DNA of 64,000 nt from Epilithonimonas arachidiradicis (GCF_003610695.1 NZ_RAQH01000001.1:310001-374000), one strand, 5' to 3'. Shown: positions 39,371-48,882, counted from the first letter of the stretch. Numbers and translations: made by a program. Notes: a model not told the origin generated them from the sequence alone.

Positions 39371-41815
39371 TTAATTTTTTATATAGATTCTTTTGACTCT
39401 GGGAGAAATAGAAGTTAATACTTCATAAGTAATGGTGTCACAATATTTTGCAAATTCTTCTAATGACGGATTAGAATTAAAAATTGTTACGGAATCGCCT
39501 TCTTTTGCATTTACATTATCTACATCAATCATCATCATATCCATACAAATGCTTCCCACAATTGGGCAAAGTTGATTGTTGATACCAATATTCCCGACCT
39601 TGTTTCCAATCAATCTCGGAATTCCGTCCGCATAACCAACAGGAATGGTGGCAATCTTTGTATCTTCTTCCGCTTTGAATCTTCTGCTATAACCAACAGA
39701 TTCTCCAGTTTTTATATCAGAAATTTGAGAAATAACGGTTTTAAAACTGACTGAATGTTGAAGCTGCTTTTTAATTTCCGGGTTTGAAGTTTCTCCAATC
39801 ATTCCGATTCCGATTCTTACCATATTATATTGATAGTCAGTGTAATTGGTAATTCCAGAAGAATTAAGGATATGTCGGATTGGCTCATAACCCAATTTAT
39901 AAATCAAATAACTAGAATTTTTTTCAAATGTTTTTAATTGATTCAATGTAAATTCTTTTTCTTCAGGCATATCAGAAGATGAGAGATGACTGAAAATACT
40001 TTGAACTTTGACATTCATAGCGTTTAATTTTTCAGTTAATTCATCTAATTCAAAATCCTTAAAACCAAGACGATGCATTCCTGTTTCCAATTTGATGTGA
40101 ATAGGATATTTCAATTGATTTCCAGATTTTATTAATTGTTCATTGAATAATTCTAAAACTCGCAGACTATATATTTCCGGTTCCAGATTATATTCGATAA
40201 CGCTGTCGTAACTGTGTTGTTCAGGATTCATAACAATAATCGGCGTTGTGATTCCTTTTTTTCTCAGTTCAACACCTTCGTCTGCAAATGCAACACCAAG
40301 ATAATCAATATGATGGTGCTGCAGAAATTCGGAAATCTCATAACTTCCTAATCCATAAGCATTGGCTTTTACCATTGCCATCATTTTGGTTTCGGGTTTT
40401 AATAATGATTTATGAAAATTAATGTTATGAAGAATAGCATTCAGATTGATTTCCAAAACTGTATCGTGTTTTCTGAGCTCAAGAATTTCCTTAATTTTTT
40501 CAATCTCGAATTTTCTTGCACCTTTCAGAAGAATAACCTGATTTTCTAAATCGTTAATGACTTTACTATCAATAAATTGGTTAGTATTATTAAAAGTATA
40601 AGTTTCGGAATTAAACTGTTTATAAAATGAGCTAATTTCCTCTCCAATCAAAAAAACTTTATCGAATTTTTGTTCATTTACCAATTCAGAAACTTCAGAA
40701 TATAACTCTTCGGAATTCTCGTTAGAATCCAAAATATCTGTAAGGATCAGAGATTTTTTTGGTTTGTTATATTCACCGATAAACTGAAACGCAATTTTCA
40801 AAGAATCTAAATCCAAATTATAAGAATCATTGATAATCAGATTATTTCTAATGCCTTCAATGCTTTCCAGACGCATTTCAATCGCTTTGAGCGCATCGAT
40901 TTTTTCTTTAATCTGAAGATTTGATAGCTTCAACTCTTTCAAAATTCCTATCAAAGCCAATACATTGGTTAATGTTGCCTCATCTCTTTGATTGATTGGA
41001 AGTGAGAATTCTTCTTCGAAATATTTGACTTTAATATCCTGAATTCGGTCATTAACATCAGAAACTATCGTGATGTCATTATTATTCTTTAATCCGTAAG
41101 ATATTAAATTTTTACTTGAATATAATTGATTAATTAATTTGTGTGTCAATTCGTTATCAGAATTATAAAATATAATTTCTGAATGTTTGAACAGTTTTAA
41201 TTTTTCTTGAATTAATTCTTCCTCGGAACTGAAATTAGCTGAGTGAGCAGTTCCAATATGCGTCAATAATCCAATCTTCGGGTGGAAAACATTTTCCTGT
41301 TTTTCCATTTCGTCAGGCTTGGAAATCCCAACTTCGAAAATTCCTAGTTCGTGTTTTCTATCGATTTGCAATAGTGACAGAGGTAAACCAATTTGAGAAT
41401 TAAAACTCTTTGGGCTTTTAACTGTAACATATTCATTAGAAAGGCATTGATACAGCCATTCTTTCAGAATTGTTTTTCCATTACTTCCGGTTATCCCAAT
41501 CGAATTGATGTCAGAATGTTCAAAATGATATTTGGCAAGAGTCTGTAAAAACTCAACCGAATTTTTTGTAATGATTTGATTGATAGAAGAATTGTCTATT
41601 TGATGTTCAGTGATAATCGTATCAATTCCTTTTTCTATAACATTCTCTATATATTTCTGCCCGGAATTCTTTTTGGTATTGATCGCAAGAAATGCAGTAT
41701 GCCTTGTAGAATAAATAGTCCTGCTGTCAAAAGCAATATTTTTGATTTTGATTTCACTGTTTCCAATAATTTTGGAATTTGTTATTTGTGCAATTTCTTT
41801 TGCTGTGTAATTCAT
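39371..41815 (-). CDS. bifunctional MurF ligase / alanine racemase
   Basis: An 814-residue fusion of two peptidoglycan-precursor enzymes. Residues 1-445 form UDP-MurNAc-tripeptide:D-Ala-D-Ala ligase (MurF), with the ATP-binding GITGSNGKTILKEWL near residues 108-122 and LILTDILDSNE downstream. Residues 450-814 form alanine racemase: HDTVLEINLNAILHNINFHKSLL, the PLP-binding Lys in MMAMVKANAYGLGSYEI, VRIGIGMIG and the C-terminal block GYADGIPRLIGNKVG...VGSICMDMMMIDVD. Fusion couples D-Ala formation to its use in the ligation. The arrangement is known in Bacteroidota. Confidence 0.95.
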   Translation of the reverse strand: MNYTAKEIAQITNSKIIGNSEIKIKNIAFDSRTIYSTRHTAFLAINTKKNSGQKYIENVIEKGIDTIITEHQIDNSSINQIITKNSVEFLQTLAKYHFEHSDINSIGITGSNGKTILKEWLYQCLSNEYVTVKSPKSFNSQIGLPLSLLQIDRKHELGIFEVGISKPDEMEKQENVFHPKIGLLTHIGTAHSANFSSEEELIQEKLKLFKHSEIIFYNSDNELTHKLINQLYSSKNLISYGLKNNNDITIVSDVNDRIQDIKVKYFEEEFSLPINQRDEATLTNVLALIGILKELKLSNLQIKEKIDALKAIEMRLESIEGIRNNLIINDSYNLDLDSLKIAFQFIGEYNKPKKSLILTDILDSNENSEELYSEVSELVNEQKFDKVFLIGEEISSFYKQFNSETYTFNNTNQFIDSKVINDLENQVILLKGARKFEIEKIKEILELRKHDTVLEINLNAILHNINFHKSLLKPETKMMAMVKANAYGLGSYEISEFLQHHHIDYLGVAFADEGVELRKKGITTPIIVMNPEQHSYDSVIEYNLEPEIYSLRVLELFNEQLIKSGNQLKYPIHIKLETGMHRLGFKDFELDELTEKLNAMNVKVQSIFSHLSSSDMPEEKEFTLNQLKTFEKNSSYLIYKLGYEPIRHILNSSGITNYTDYQYNMVRIGIGMIGETSNPEIKKQLQHSVSFKTVISQISDIKTGESVGYSRRFKAEEDTKIATIPVGYADGIPRLIGNKVGNIGINNQLCPIVGSICMDMMMIDVDNVNAKEGDSVTIFNSNPSLEEFAKYCDTITYEVLTSISPRVKRIYIKN

Positions 41816-41833
41816 TGATTATCAAGAAATAAA

Positions 41834-42430
41834 CTAATTTATCTCATTATCTTTATTAAGAACTTCCTCCACAAAAATTTTTCTGCTTACCGCATCATAA
41901 GCTTCGGTTTCTCCCAATTCCACTAATTCCGTTCCTGCAGAAGTCCTCATAGAGTAGTTGGCAAGATTTCCTGTTCTTCGGCAAATAGCATGGACTTTAG
42001 TTACATATTCTGCGGTTGCCATCAGGTTCGGCATTGGGCCAAACGGACGACCAAGAAAATCCATATCCAAACCGGCTATCACAACCCGGATTCCATTATT
42101 TGCTAATTGATTGGCAACATCAACAATACTTTCATCAAAAAACTGAGCTTCATCTATCGCCACCACATCACAATTAGAACCTAACAAAAGAATCTCGGAA
42201 GGGCTTTCCACAGCTGTACTTCGGATTTTAGTCTGGTTGTGAGAAACCACATCTTCCTCAGAATAGCGTGTATCGATTCTTGGTTTGAAAATTTCCACAT
42301 TCTGACCAGCCATTTCCGCACGACGGAGTCTTCTGATAAGTTCCTCCGTTTTTCCCGAGAACATAGAACCGCAGATAACTTCCATCCAACCGCTTTGTTT
42401 GGAATGATTAATTGTATTTTCTAAAAACAT
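41834..42430 (-). CDS. tdk: thymidine kinase
   Basis: A 198-residue type II thymidine kinase that phosphorylates thymidine in the salvage pathway. The P-loop is GSMFSGKTEELIRRLRRAEMAG (residues 22-43), the DEAQFF motif follows at about residue 104, and AGLDMDFLGRPFGPMPNLMATAEYVTKVHAIC is diagnostic. The zinc-binding lasso is degenerate: the usual CxxC pairs appear as CRRT and as SRKI, so only one of four cysteines remains and zinc is probably not bound. It precedes murF-alr by 18 bases on the same strand. Confidence 0.94.
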   Translation of the reverse strand: MFLENTINHSKQSGWMEVICGSMFSGKTEELIRRLRRAEMAGQNVEIFKPRIDTRYSEEDVVSHNQTKIRSTAVESPSEILLLGSNCDVVAIDEAQFFDESIVDVANQLANNGIRVVIAGLDMDFLGRPFGPMPNLMATAEYVTKVHAICRRTGNLANYSMRTSAGTELVELGETEAYDAVSRKIFVEEVLNKDNEIN

Positions 42431-42552
42431 TATTAATTTAGCAAAAAATTGTTTTAAAATTCTAAAGAAAACCTTGATGAATTCTTTTTGGGAACAAAAT
42501 TGTTCTTAAATTTATAAACATCAAATTTAAGTAAAAATTAATAAGATTTATT

Positions 42553-43779
42553 ATGCAAAACCTGCAAGATACATACAAGAAAATCTTCGCTGAAATCAAA
42601 ATTCTTTTGTCAGAATTGGCGGAATCTGATTCTTATGAAGCGATTTTGAACAAGGAAAATGAAATTAACCAACTTTATCAGAAGTTTTCTTTTCTTAAAA
42701 TTTCTCAGAAATTTGATTATTCGTCAATAGAAATTGAACCTTTGGAATCCATTGACAATCAATCAACAAACGTTAATTCAGATTTATTATCAGTTGAAAA
42801 ATTTGAAGATGAGAATAAGGTTGCAGAAATCATTGTTGAGGAAACGGAAGTTCACGATATTTTCGAAGATGTTCCGGAAGTAGAAGAAGTTCATTCTTTT
42901 GCTGAAATTGATGCGCAGGAAAATTTGGTTGAGGAAACAGTTTTTGAAAATGAAATTGTTGGACAAACTGAAGAGAAAAATCAACTTAACGAAATTATTG
43001 AAAATGAAATCGAAGTTGGTAATCAAAATGAAGAGTTTAAAGAACAGATTTCAGAAACAGAACTTGTTAATGAAATTGAAGCTCAAAATTATCACGAAGA
43101 AATAGTAGAAGCCGTTGAAGAGATCGAAGCTGAGGAAGAAAAGCTGTTAGAAGAACCGGCTGAAAAACTTGAACCAATGCAGGACAGTCAATTTTCTTTT
43201 GCAATGACAAAAGATGAATCAAATGCAGGAAATTCTCAAGATGATTATGAAACAAGATTGGCTGAGAAAGAAGCGAAACTAAAGGAATTGGAGGAAAACA
43301 GACGAAAAATTGTAGAATTTTCTAAAGAAAATACACAGCCGAAAGAAAAATCTCAGCAAGTTTATGAATCACAGAATCAAGAAGAACATCACGATAAAAA
43401 ATTCAAATTAGCCAATATCAAAGGTCTGAAAATCGCCAAATCCTTGTTTGATGATGACCATTTAGAAGAAGTTGAAAAGCCTGCTCCCGTTCAAACCTCA
43501 GGAAGCTTATTGAAAAATAATGTACCGACAGATTACATGGAAGCGCCGAAGCCAAAACCAGAATTCAAGCTGGATTTGAATGACCGAATTGCGTTTTCTC
43601 AATATCTTTTCAACGGTAGTCAAAGTGAATTGAATCAAGTCGTTACAGTTCTAAATTCTTTCAATTCTTTGGATAAAGCTCAGGAGTATTTGAGTGATAT
43701 CTATTACGAAAGAGACTGGAAAAAAGTGGATAATTATGCGCAAAGACTTTGGACTTTGGTAGAAAACAGGTTTTTGTAG
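42553..43779 (+). CDS. acidic low-complexity protein of unknown function
   Basis: A 408-residue, strongly acidic protein. The N-terminal 55 residues look like a coiled coil (MQNLQDTYKKIFAEIKILLSEL). Residues 60-210 are Glu-rich and repetitive (many V-E-E, N-E-I and E-E-I words) and probably unstructured. A charged helix around 230-275 (RLAEKEAKLKELEENRRKIV) follows. The last 70 residues are ordered and look conserved (LNDRIAFSQYLFNGSQSELNQVVTVLNSFNSLDKAQEYLSD...WKKVDNYAQRLWTLVENRF). No signal peptide or membrane segment. It ends directly before rsmI (no gap), so it is probably co-transcribed. Function unknown to me. Confidence 0.8.
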   Translation: MQNLQDTYKKIFAEIKILLSELAESDSYEAILNKENEINQLYQKFSFLKISQKFDYSSIEIEPLESIDNQSTNVNSDLLSVEKFEDENKVAEIIVEETEVHDIFEDVPEVEEVHSFAEIDAQENLVEETVFENEIVGQTEEKNQLNEIIENEIEVGNQNEEFKEQISETELVNEIEAQNYHEEIVEAVEEIEAEEEKLLEEPAEKLEPMQDSQFSFAMTKDESNAGNSQDDYETRLAEKEAKLKELEENRRKIVEFSKENTQPKEKSQQVYESQNQEEHHDKKFKLANIKGLKIAKSLFDDDHLEEVEKPAPVQTSGSLLKNNVPTDYMEAPKPKPEFKLDLNDRIAFSQYLFNGSQSELNQVVTVLNSFNSLDKAQEYLSDIYYERDWKKVDNYAQRLWTLVENRFL

Positions 43780-44454
43780 ATGAGCGGCATTCTTTATTTT
43801 GTTCCGACACCCGTTGGAAATCTGGAAGATATGACTTTCCGGGCTGTGAAGGTTCTGAAAGAAGTAGATTATATTCTGTGTGAAGATACCCGAACTTCTG
43901 GCGTTCTCTTGAAACATTACGAAATATCCAAACCTTTGAAATCCTATCATTTACATAACGAACATCAGGCGACTGACAGAGTTATTCAGGATTTGGAAAA
44001 CGGGCAGAATATTGCCATGATTACAGATGCGGGAACACCGGGAATTTCTGATCCGGGTTATCTTTTAGCGAAAGCCTGTGCAGACAAAAGTCTGGAAATG
44101 ATTTGTTTGCCAGGTGCAACAGCTTTTGTTCCTGCTTTGGTTGTTTCTGGTTTGCCTAATCACGATTTTTATTTTGCTGGATTTCTTCCTCAGAAAAAGG
44201 GAAGACAAACCAAACTGAAACAATTAGCTGAAGAAAAGAAAACAATAGTTCTTTACGAAAGTCCGCATAAAATCAATACAACACTTGAGCAAATCAAAGA
44301 ATTCTTTGGGGAAGAAACTAGAGTAAGTCTTAGCAGAGAGATTTCCAAAAAATTCGAAGAAACTAAAAGAGGAACAATCAATGAGTTAATTGAATTTTCG
44401 AAAAGTAAAACTTTAAAAGGTGAGATTGTTCTGATTGTGAATAATTCAATATAA
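43780..44454 (+). CDS. rsmI: 16S rRNA (cytidine1402-2'-O)-methyltransferase RsmI
   Basis: RsmI methylates the 2'-OH of C1402 in the 16S rRNA decoding centre. The 224-residue protein has the tetrapyrrole-methylase fold with YFVPTPVGNLEDMTFRAVKVLKEVD at the start, LCEDTRTSGVLLKHY, ITDAGTPGISDPGYLLAKAC, LPGATAFVPALVVSGLPNHDFYFAGFLP and YESPHKI, all diagnostic. It is slightly shorter than the E. coli protein because the C-terminal extension is absent. Start codon immediately follows the previous stop. Confidence 0.96.
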   Translation: MSGILYFVPTPVGNLEDMTFRAVKVLKEVDYILCEDTRTSGVLLKHYEISKPLKSYHLHNEHQATDRVIQDLENGQNIAMITDAGTPGISDPGYLLAKACADKSLEMICLPGATAFVPALVVSGLPNHDFYFAGFLPQKKGRQTKLKQLAEEKKTIVLYESPHKINTTLEQIKEFFGEETRVSLSREISKKFEETKRGTINELIEFSKSKTLKGEIVLIVNNSI

Positions 44455-44457
44455 AGA

Positions 44458-45282
44458 ATGAATTTTCTTAAACTCATATTTCTGTTTTTTCCAGTTTTTT
44501 TCTTCACTCAAGTCAGTTATGAAGGGAAAATTGGTAATTACCCAATTGAGATGGTTCTTAATATTGATAGAGAATTTGCTGATGGAATTTATATTTATTC
44601 AAAATTCAATGAACCAATTTCTATTAAAGGAATTATTGAGAATGGAAATTTAACGCTTTTCGAGATGGATGGAGATTTGAAGACGGCAAAATTCTATTTT
44701 AATAATTTTAAAGATGAAAAAGAAGAATACTTGGGAACTTGGACAAATCTCAAAACAGAAGCTCAATTGAATTTCTATTTAAAGAAAAAAGCAAATCAAA
44801 AATCATTTTTACAATCAGAAAGCACCAAAAGATTTTATTTCAGAGGAACAGAAGAAGAGGATGAGAATTATCTTTTAATTATCGATAAAAAAAGCAATCA
44901 GATTTTTCAGAAAATGAAAATGGAAGAATGCGGATTTGATAGTATCTATGATGTTTCGGTCGGAGATTATAATTTTGATGGTTACGAAGACTTTTCCAGC
45001 TGTATGCAATCTTATGCAGGTCCAAACACTTCAAAAACCTATTTTTTGTTTGATAATAAGAATAATGAATTTTTTGCAAGTGATTTTTCTGGAACTTCTT
45101 TGGAATTTGATGAGAAAAATAAATTGATTACAGAAACCAACCAATGTTGTGCAGGGGCATCTATTGTCAAAAATATTTATAAAGTAAAAGAAAATAAGAT
45201 GGTTTTAATCAAAGAACATTGTTATAAATGGAGCGAGAAACTTCAAAAACATATTGAGAAAAAACCAAAGGATTGTCAATAA
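44458..45282 (+). CDS. secreted protein, XAC2610/FG-GAP-like, unknown function
   Basis: A 274-residue exported protein starting four bases after rsmI. The signal peptide is MNFLKLIFLFFPVFFFTQ. The first half (VSYEGKIGNYPIEMVLNID...GIIENGNLTLFEMDG) is beta-rich. The second half has a calcium-loop-like DYNFDGYEDFSSC (D-x-N-x-D-G-x-x-D) and cysteines in ECGFDS, SSCMQSY, NQCCAGAS, EHCYKW and KDCQ. This combination resembles XAC2610-related proteins. Function unknown; its place after rsmI probably reflects only co-transcription. Confidence 0.72.
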   Translation: MNFLKLIFLFFPVFFFTQVSYEGKIGNYPIEMVLNIDREFADGIYIYSKFNEPISIKGIIENGNLTLFEMDGDLKTAKFYFNNFKDEKEEYLGTWTNLKTEAQLNFYLKKKANQKSFLQSESTKRFYFRGTEEEDENYLLIIDKKSNQIFQKMKMEECGFDSIYDVSVGDYNFDGYEDFSSCMQSYAGPNTSKTYFLFDNKNNEFFASDFSGTSLEFDEKNKLITETNQCCAGASIVKNIYKVKENKMVLIKEHCYKWSEKLQKHIEKKPKDCQ

Positions 45283-45302
45283 TTCTTAAAGTATTATTTT
45301 TG
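45273..45302 (+). promoter_or_regulatory. probable fabG promoter
   Basis: TTG (45273-45275), 19 bases, then TATTTTTG (45295-45302). The fabG ATG is 33 bases downstream. The -33 box overlaps the end of the preceding gene. Confidence 0.55.
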
Positions 45303-45335
45303 CCATAATAAAATTAGAAAACATTATAAAAATAT

Positions 45336-46079
45336 ATGGGATTACTACAAGGTAAAGTTGCAATCATCACCGGAGCAACGCGTGGAATCGGAAGAGGAAT
45401 TGCGGAAGTTTTTGCCAAAGAAGGCGCAAAAATAGCATTCACTTACGCCGGCTCTGTTGAAAAAGCTAAGGAACTAGAATCAGAATTAAGCAAAATAACA
45501 GAAATCAAAGGCTATCAGTCAGATGCTTCGGATTATGATGCTGCTCAAAAATTAGTTGAGGATGTGTTGGCAGAATTCGGAACGATTGATATTTTGGTAA
45601 ATAACGCGGGAATCACAAGAGATAATCTGATGTTGAGAATGTCAAAAGAAGATTGGGACACGATTATAAAAGTTAATCTGGATTCGGTTTTCAACCTGAC
45701 AAAAGCAGTTATTAAACCGATGATGAAAGCAAAATCCGGTTCTATCATCAATATGACTTCGGTTGTTGGTGTAAAAGGGAATGCTGGACAAGCCAATTAC
45801 GCGGCTTCAAAAGCCGGAGCTATTGGTTTTACTAAATCTATTGCTTTGGAATTAGGTTCCAGAAATATCCGTTGCAATGCTATCGCGCCAGGTTTCATAG
45901 AAACTGAAATGACGGCTGCTTTGGACGAAAAAACAGTTCAGGGATGGAGAGATGGAATCCCTATGAAAAGAGGAGGCCAGCCGGCAGATGTTGCCAATGC
46001 TTGCGTTTTCTTCGCAAGTGAATTATCTTCTTACGTTACAGGACAGGTTCTGAATGTTGACGGAGGAATGTTGACATAA
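45336..46079 (+). CDS. fabG: 3-oxoacyl-[acyl-carrier-protein] reductase FabG
   Basis: FabG reduces 3-oxoacyl-ACP with NADPH in fatty acid elongation. The 247-residue protein is full length. It has TGATRGIGRGIAEVF (cofactor loop, residues 13-27), NNAGITRDNLMLRM, the catalytic Ser in INMTSVVGVKGN, YAASKAG (YxxxK) and RCNAIAPGFIETEMT. The block RDNLMLRMSKEDWD is specific for FabG within the SDRs. It has its own promoter and terminator. Confidence 0.95.
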   Translation: MGLLQGKVAIITGATRGIGRGIAEVFAKEGAKIAFTYAGSVEKAKELESELSKITEIKGYQSDASDYDAAQKLVEDVLAEFGTIDILVNNAGITRDNLMLRMSKEDWDTIIKVNLDSVFNLTKAVIKPMMKAKSGSIINMTSVVGVKGNAGQANYAASKAGAIGFTKSIALELGSRNIRCNAIAPGFIETEMTAALDEKTVQGWRDGIPMKRGGQPADVANACVFFASELSSYVTGQVLNVDGGMLT

Positions 46080-46100
46080 GCAACTTAAAATAAAATGTTA

Positions 46101-46139
46101 AAAACTCACAGAACAATTAAATTCTGTGAGTTTTTTATT
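46101..46139 (+). terminator. fabG terminator
   Basis: AAAACTCACAGAA (46101-46113) pairs with TTCTGTGAGTTTT (46122-46134), followed by TTATTT. Confidence 0.88.
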
Positions 46140-46184
46140 TCTTTCCGTCAAAAAAGATATAAATTTATCATTTGATTTTTACAA

Positions 46185-47618
46185 ATGCTGAAAAGAGTGG
46201 TTTTTCTGTTATTTGCGTTTTGCAATGTGTTGGTTTTCGGGAAATCTGTCGATCCGGAGAAAAACCAGCTTTTTCAGAAGGCCAATTACGAAATGGTGCT
46301 GACACCCGATAAAGCTACTGAAGTATTGGATTATCTGGAGAAGAATTTCCAGCTGGATTCCGAAGAAAAAGAAAAATTGGATTATTTGCGAATCAAATCT
46401 TTGTTTTTCCAAAATAATCTGACAGAAGCATTAAAAAAAATTTCTAGAAATAACGAGGATTTTCCATCAAGTATAATTGTTCTGAAAAAAAGTATCTTAT
46501 ATTATCTGAGCATTAGTGATAATGCATCAATCGAGGGAACTTTAAAACAAAATGACGTACAATTCTCCAATCAAATCATAACTCTGTTGGAGAAACTAAA
46601 TCAAAACCAATCCGAAAATTTGACCCGAGAGCTTTCGCAAATTTTAAAAAAAGCAAAGACGGAAAATCTGATGATTGCAAGGGAAAATCTATTTTACCTC
46701 TATGAATTCATTACAAATAATGATAAAAATTCTTCGGATAATTTTTTTATAGAAGGTTTGTATAACTTATATAAAGGTGATATTCAGTTCCGGATTGTTT
46801 ATGCAAAGTATCTTCTCAAGAATGATAAAATTGAGGATGCTGAGCAGATTTTATTTAAGCTTCCTGTAGATGCTCTGGCTCAAACGCCCAACCTAAATCT
46901 GAGATATAATTATTATGATTTTCTGGTAGACTATTATGCCAAAAAAAATTCTAATGAGGATTATAAAGATGCTGTAGAAAAAAAAGATTTGGTATTGAAA
47001 ACACTCAACGAAACACGTTTTTCAGCTAAAAATAAATGGTTCAACATTATAGAGGAACATCTACACAATGAGCTGAATAATAAGATAGATAATGGCAGGA
47101 CTATTTTATTTTCGATTATTGGTGCAGGACTATTGATTACAGGCCTTATCTTGTTATGGTATTTCCAAATCAATTCCCAAAACAAAGAATATGAGAACTT
47201 TATTACAAGAATTAACCTGCTTAAGGAGAAAAAAGCACCTCAGCCACAGGTCATTTCCGAAAAAACAGAAAATCTATTGCTGAAAAAACTGGATGACTTT
47301 GAAAAAACAGAAGATTTTATAAAATCTGAAATTTCCCTTCAGAATCTTGCCAAAAAATTGGAAACCAATACAAAATATCTTTCAGAAACTATCAATACAC
47401 ACAAGCAAAAAAACTTCAATGCTTATATTAATGAATTGAGAATCAATTATATCATCAATAAGCTGAAGGAGAAACCTATCTACAGAAGCTATAAAATCAA
47501 ATATCTTGCAGAGGAAAGCGGCTTCTCTACGCACAGTGCGTTTGCTGCGGTCTTTAAATCTGTGACCGGAATGTCCCCAGCCAATTACATTCAACTATTA
47601 AAACAAAAAGAAGAATGA
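46185..47618 (+). CDS. membrane-bound AraC-type transcriptional regulator with helical-repeat sensor
   Basis: A 477-residue regulator of the Bacteroidota TPR-TM-AraC type. An N-terminal signal sequence (MLKRVVFLLFAFCNVLVFG) is followed by about 280 residues of helical repeats outside the membrane, a membrane helix (ILFSIIGAGLLITGLILLWYF, about residues 306-326), a coiled linker, and a C-terminal AraC DNA-binding domain (LQNLAKKLETNTKYLSETINTHKQKNFNAYINELR...IKYLAEESGFSTHSAFAAVFKSVTGMSPANY). It should relay an envelope signal directly to DNA. Its end overlaps the next gene by four bases (ATGA), indicating coupling. Confidence 0.9.
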   Translation: MLKRVVFLLFAFCNVLVFGKSVDPEKNQLFQKANYEMVLTPDKATEVLDYLEKNFQLDSEEKEKLDYLRIKSLFFQNNLTEALKKISRNNEDFPSSIIVLKKSILYYLSISDNASIEGTLKQNDVQFSNQIITLLEKLNQNQSENLTRELSQILKKAKTENLMIARENLFYLYEFITNNDKNSSDNFFIEGLYNLYKGDIQFRIVYAKYLLKNDKIEDAEQILFKLPVDALAQTPNLNLRYNYYDFLVDYYAKKNSNEDYKDAVEKKDLVLKTLNETRFSAKNKWFNIIEEHLHNELNNKIDNGRTILFSIIGAGLLITGLILLWYFQINSQNKEYENFITRINLLKEKKAPQPQVISEKTENLLLKKLDDFEKTEDFIKSEISLQNLAKKLETNTKYLSETINTHKQKNFNAYINELRINYIINKLKEKPIYRSYKIKYLAEESGFSTHSAFAAVFKSVTGMSPANYIQLLKQKEE

Positions 47619-48751
47619 AACGATGGGTTCTCATAATGATTTTATTTTTGGGCCATTCTACTCTTATCAATGCCCAGACAACCGAAGCCGTTCTTAAAAA
47701 AGCGGATAAACTGATGCTGATGAATCCCAAACAGGCTTATCAGATTGCAGAGAAATATTACAAAGATAACTCTCTGAATCACAAGGATAAACTCCACTGC
47801 CTGTTTATTCTTACCAATACTTCAAACCTTCTCCAGAACCGGCTGGAGGTCATCAAATATGGGAATGAGACATTGAAAATGGCAGACAACGGCGATGATG
47901 TCATTACTAAGATAAAAATATTGGGCATTCTTGGAAATACCTACCAGTTTCTTAAACTCAATGAAAAGACAAGAATCTATCTCGACCAGGCAGAATTACT
48001 TTTAGCATCGCCGAAAATTAAAGATTCTCTGTCACTGGTCAGAGGAAATATTTTTTACCTAAAGGCGATGAACTATTTCTACAGCTTGGATAGTGATATT
48101 GCTTTGTCTTACTTTAACAAGGCTATTAATGAGTATATAGATTCTAAAAATCCTTTAGCGGAGATCAATATTAAAATTGCTTATCTTAACAAAGCGTCTT
48201 GTCTGATACAGCAAAAAAGGCTGAATGAAGCACTTGAAAACCTAAAGTTGGCAAGTATTAATCCCAAGGAATCTTCGCAGCCATATCCGCCACAGTTTGC
48301 CGAGTTACAGGAAGCTTTTATAACACTTGGAAATGCCAAAATTTTAGCAGCAGAAGGCAAGTATGATCTTTCTAATGAATTGCTTTTCAAAATATTAAAT
48401 AGTAGAAAAAATCAATCCGCGCGGGATGATATTGAAAACGATATCTATGACCTACTTTCAAAAAATTATTTGCAGCTTAAGGATATCGAAAAACACGATT
48501 ATTATGAGATGCTTTTTAGGAAGCAGGTGGCACAGAGTAATATTGAAACAGCAAAATCGGTCAACCAGCTGATTTCTCAGGAAAAAGTTGAGAATGATGT
48601 TGAAAAAGATTCGATTAATCAAAAATATCTTTTGCTGATTGCCCTTTCGTCTATATTTTTTGGTGTGATTATTAGCATTTTACTCTTCAAAACAGTTAAA
48701 ATGCAGAAGAAAAAACTTTTGCTGAAAAAACAAGTCTCGGAAAACATATAA
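47615..48751 (+). CDS. membrane-anchored helical-repeat protein lacking the AraC domain
   Basis: A 378-residue protein built like the sensor half of the preceding gene: signal peptide (MKRWVLIMILFLGHSTLINAQ), TPR-like helices (AVLKKADKLMLMNPKQAYQIAEKYY; SYFNKAINEYIDSKNPLAEINIKIAYLNKASCLIQQKRLNEALENLKLA), then one membrane helix (YLLLIALSSIFFGVIISILLF, near residues 336-357) and a 20-residue basic tail. The HTH that normally follows is absent, and only 131 non-coding bases separate it from the next gene, too few for a frameshifted one. It is translationally coupled to the AraC-type gene and may act as its co-sensor or antagonist. Inference. Confidence 0.8.
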   Translation: MKRWVLIMILFLGHSTLINAQTTEAVLKKADKLMLMNPKQAYQIAEKYYKDNSLNHKDKLHCLFILTNTSNLLQNRLEVIKYGNETLKMADNGDDVITKIKILGILGNTYQFLKLNEKTRIYLDQAELLLASPKIKDSLSLVRGNIFYLKAMNYFYSLDSDIALSYFNKAINEYIDSKNPLAEINIKIAYLNKASCLIQQKRLNEALENLKLASINPKESSQPYPPQFAELQEAFITLGNAKILAAEGKYDLSNELLFKILNSRKNQSARDDIENDIYDLLSKNYLQLKDIEKHDYYEMLFRKQVAQSNIETAKSVNQLISQEKVENDVEKDSINQKYLLLIALSSIFFGVIISILLFKTVKMQKKKLLLKKQVSENI

Positions 48752-48882
48752 TATTGATAATCAATAAGTTGTTGATTTTAAAATAATAGCAAAATCATAA
48801 ATTTTCCATAATAGAGCTATTCATTTCTTTGAAAAACTGATTTTTCCAAACTATTTTCGTAGAGTTAAAAATCGAAATTGAA

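Noticed and set aside
48752-48882. A frameshifted AraC DNA-binding domain after the sensor-only gene
   Set aside because: The gap is only 131 bases, whereas an AraC domain needs about 300, and no frame there encodes HTH-like sequence.
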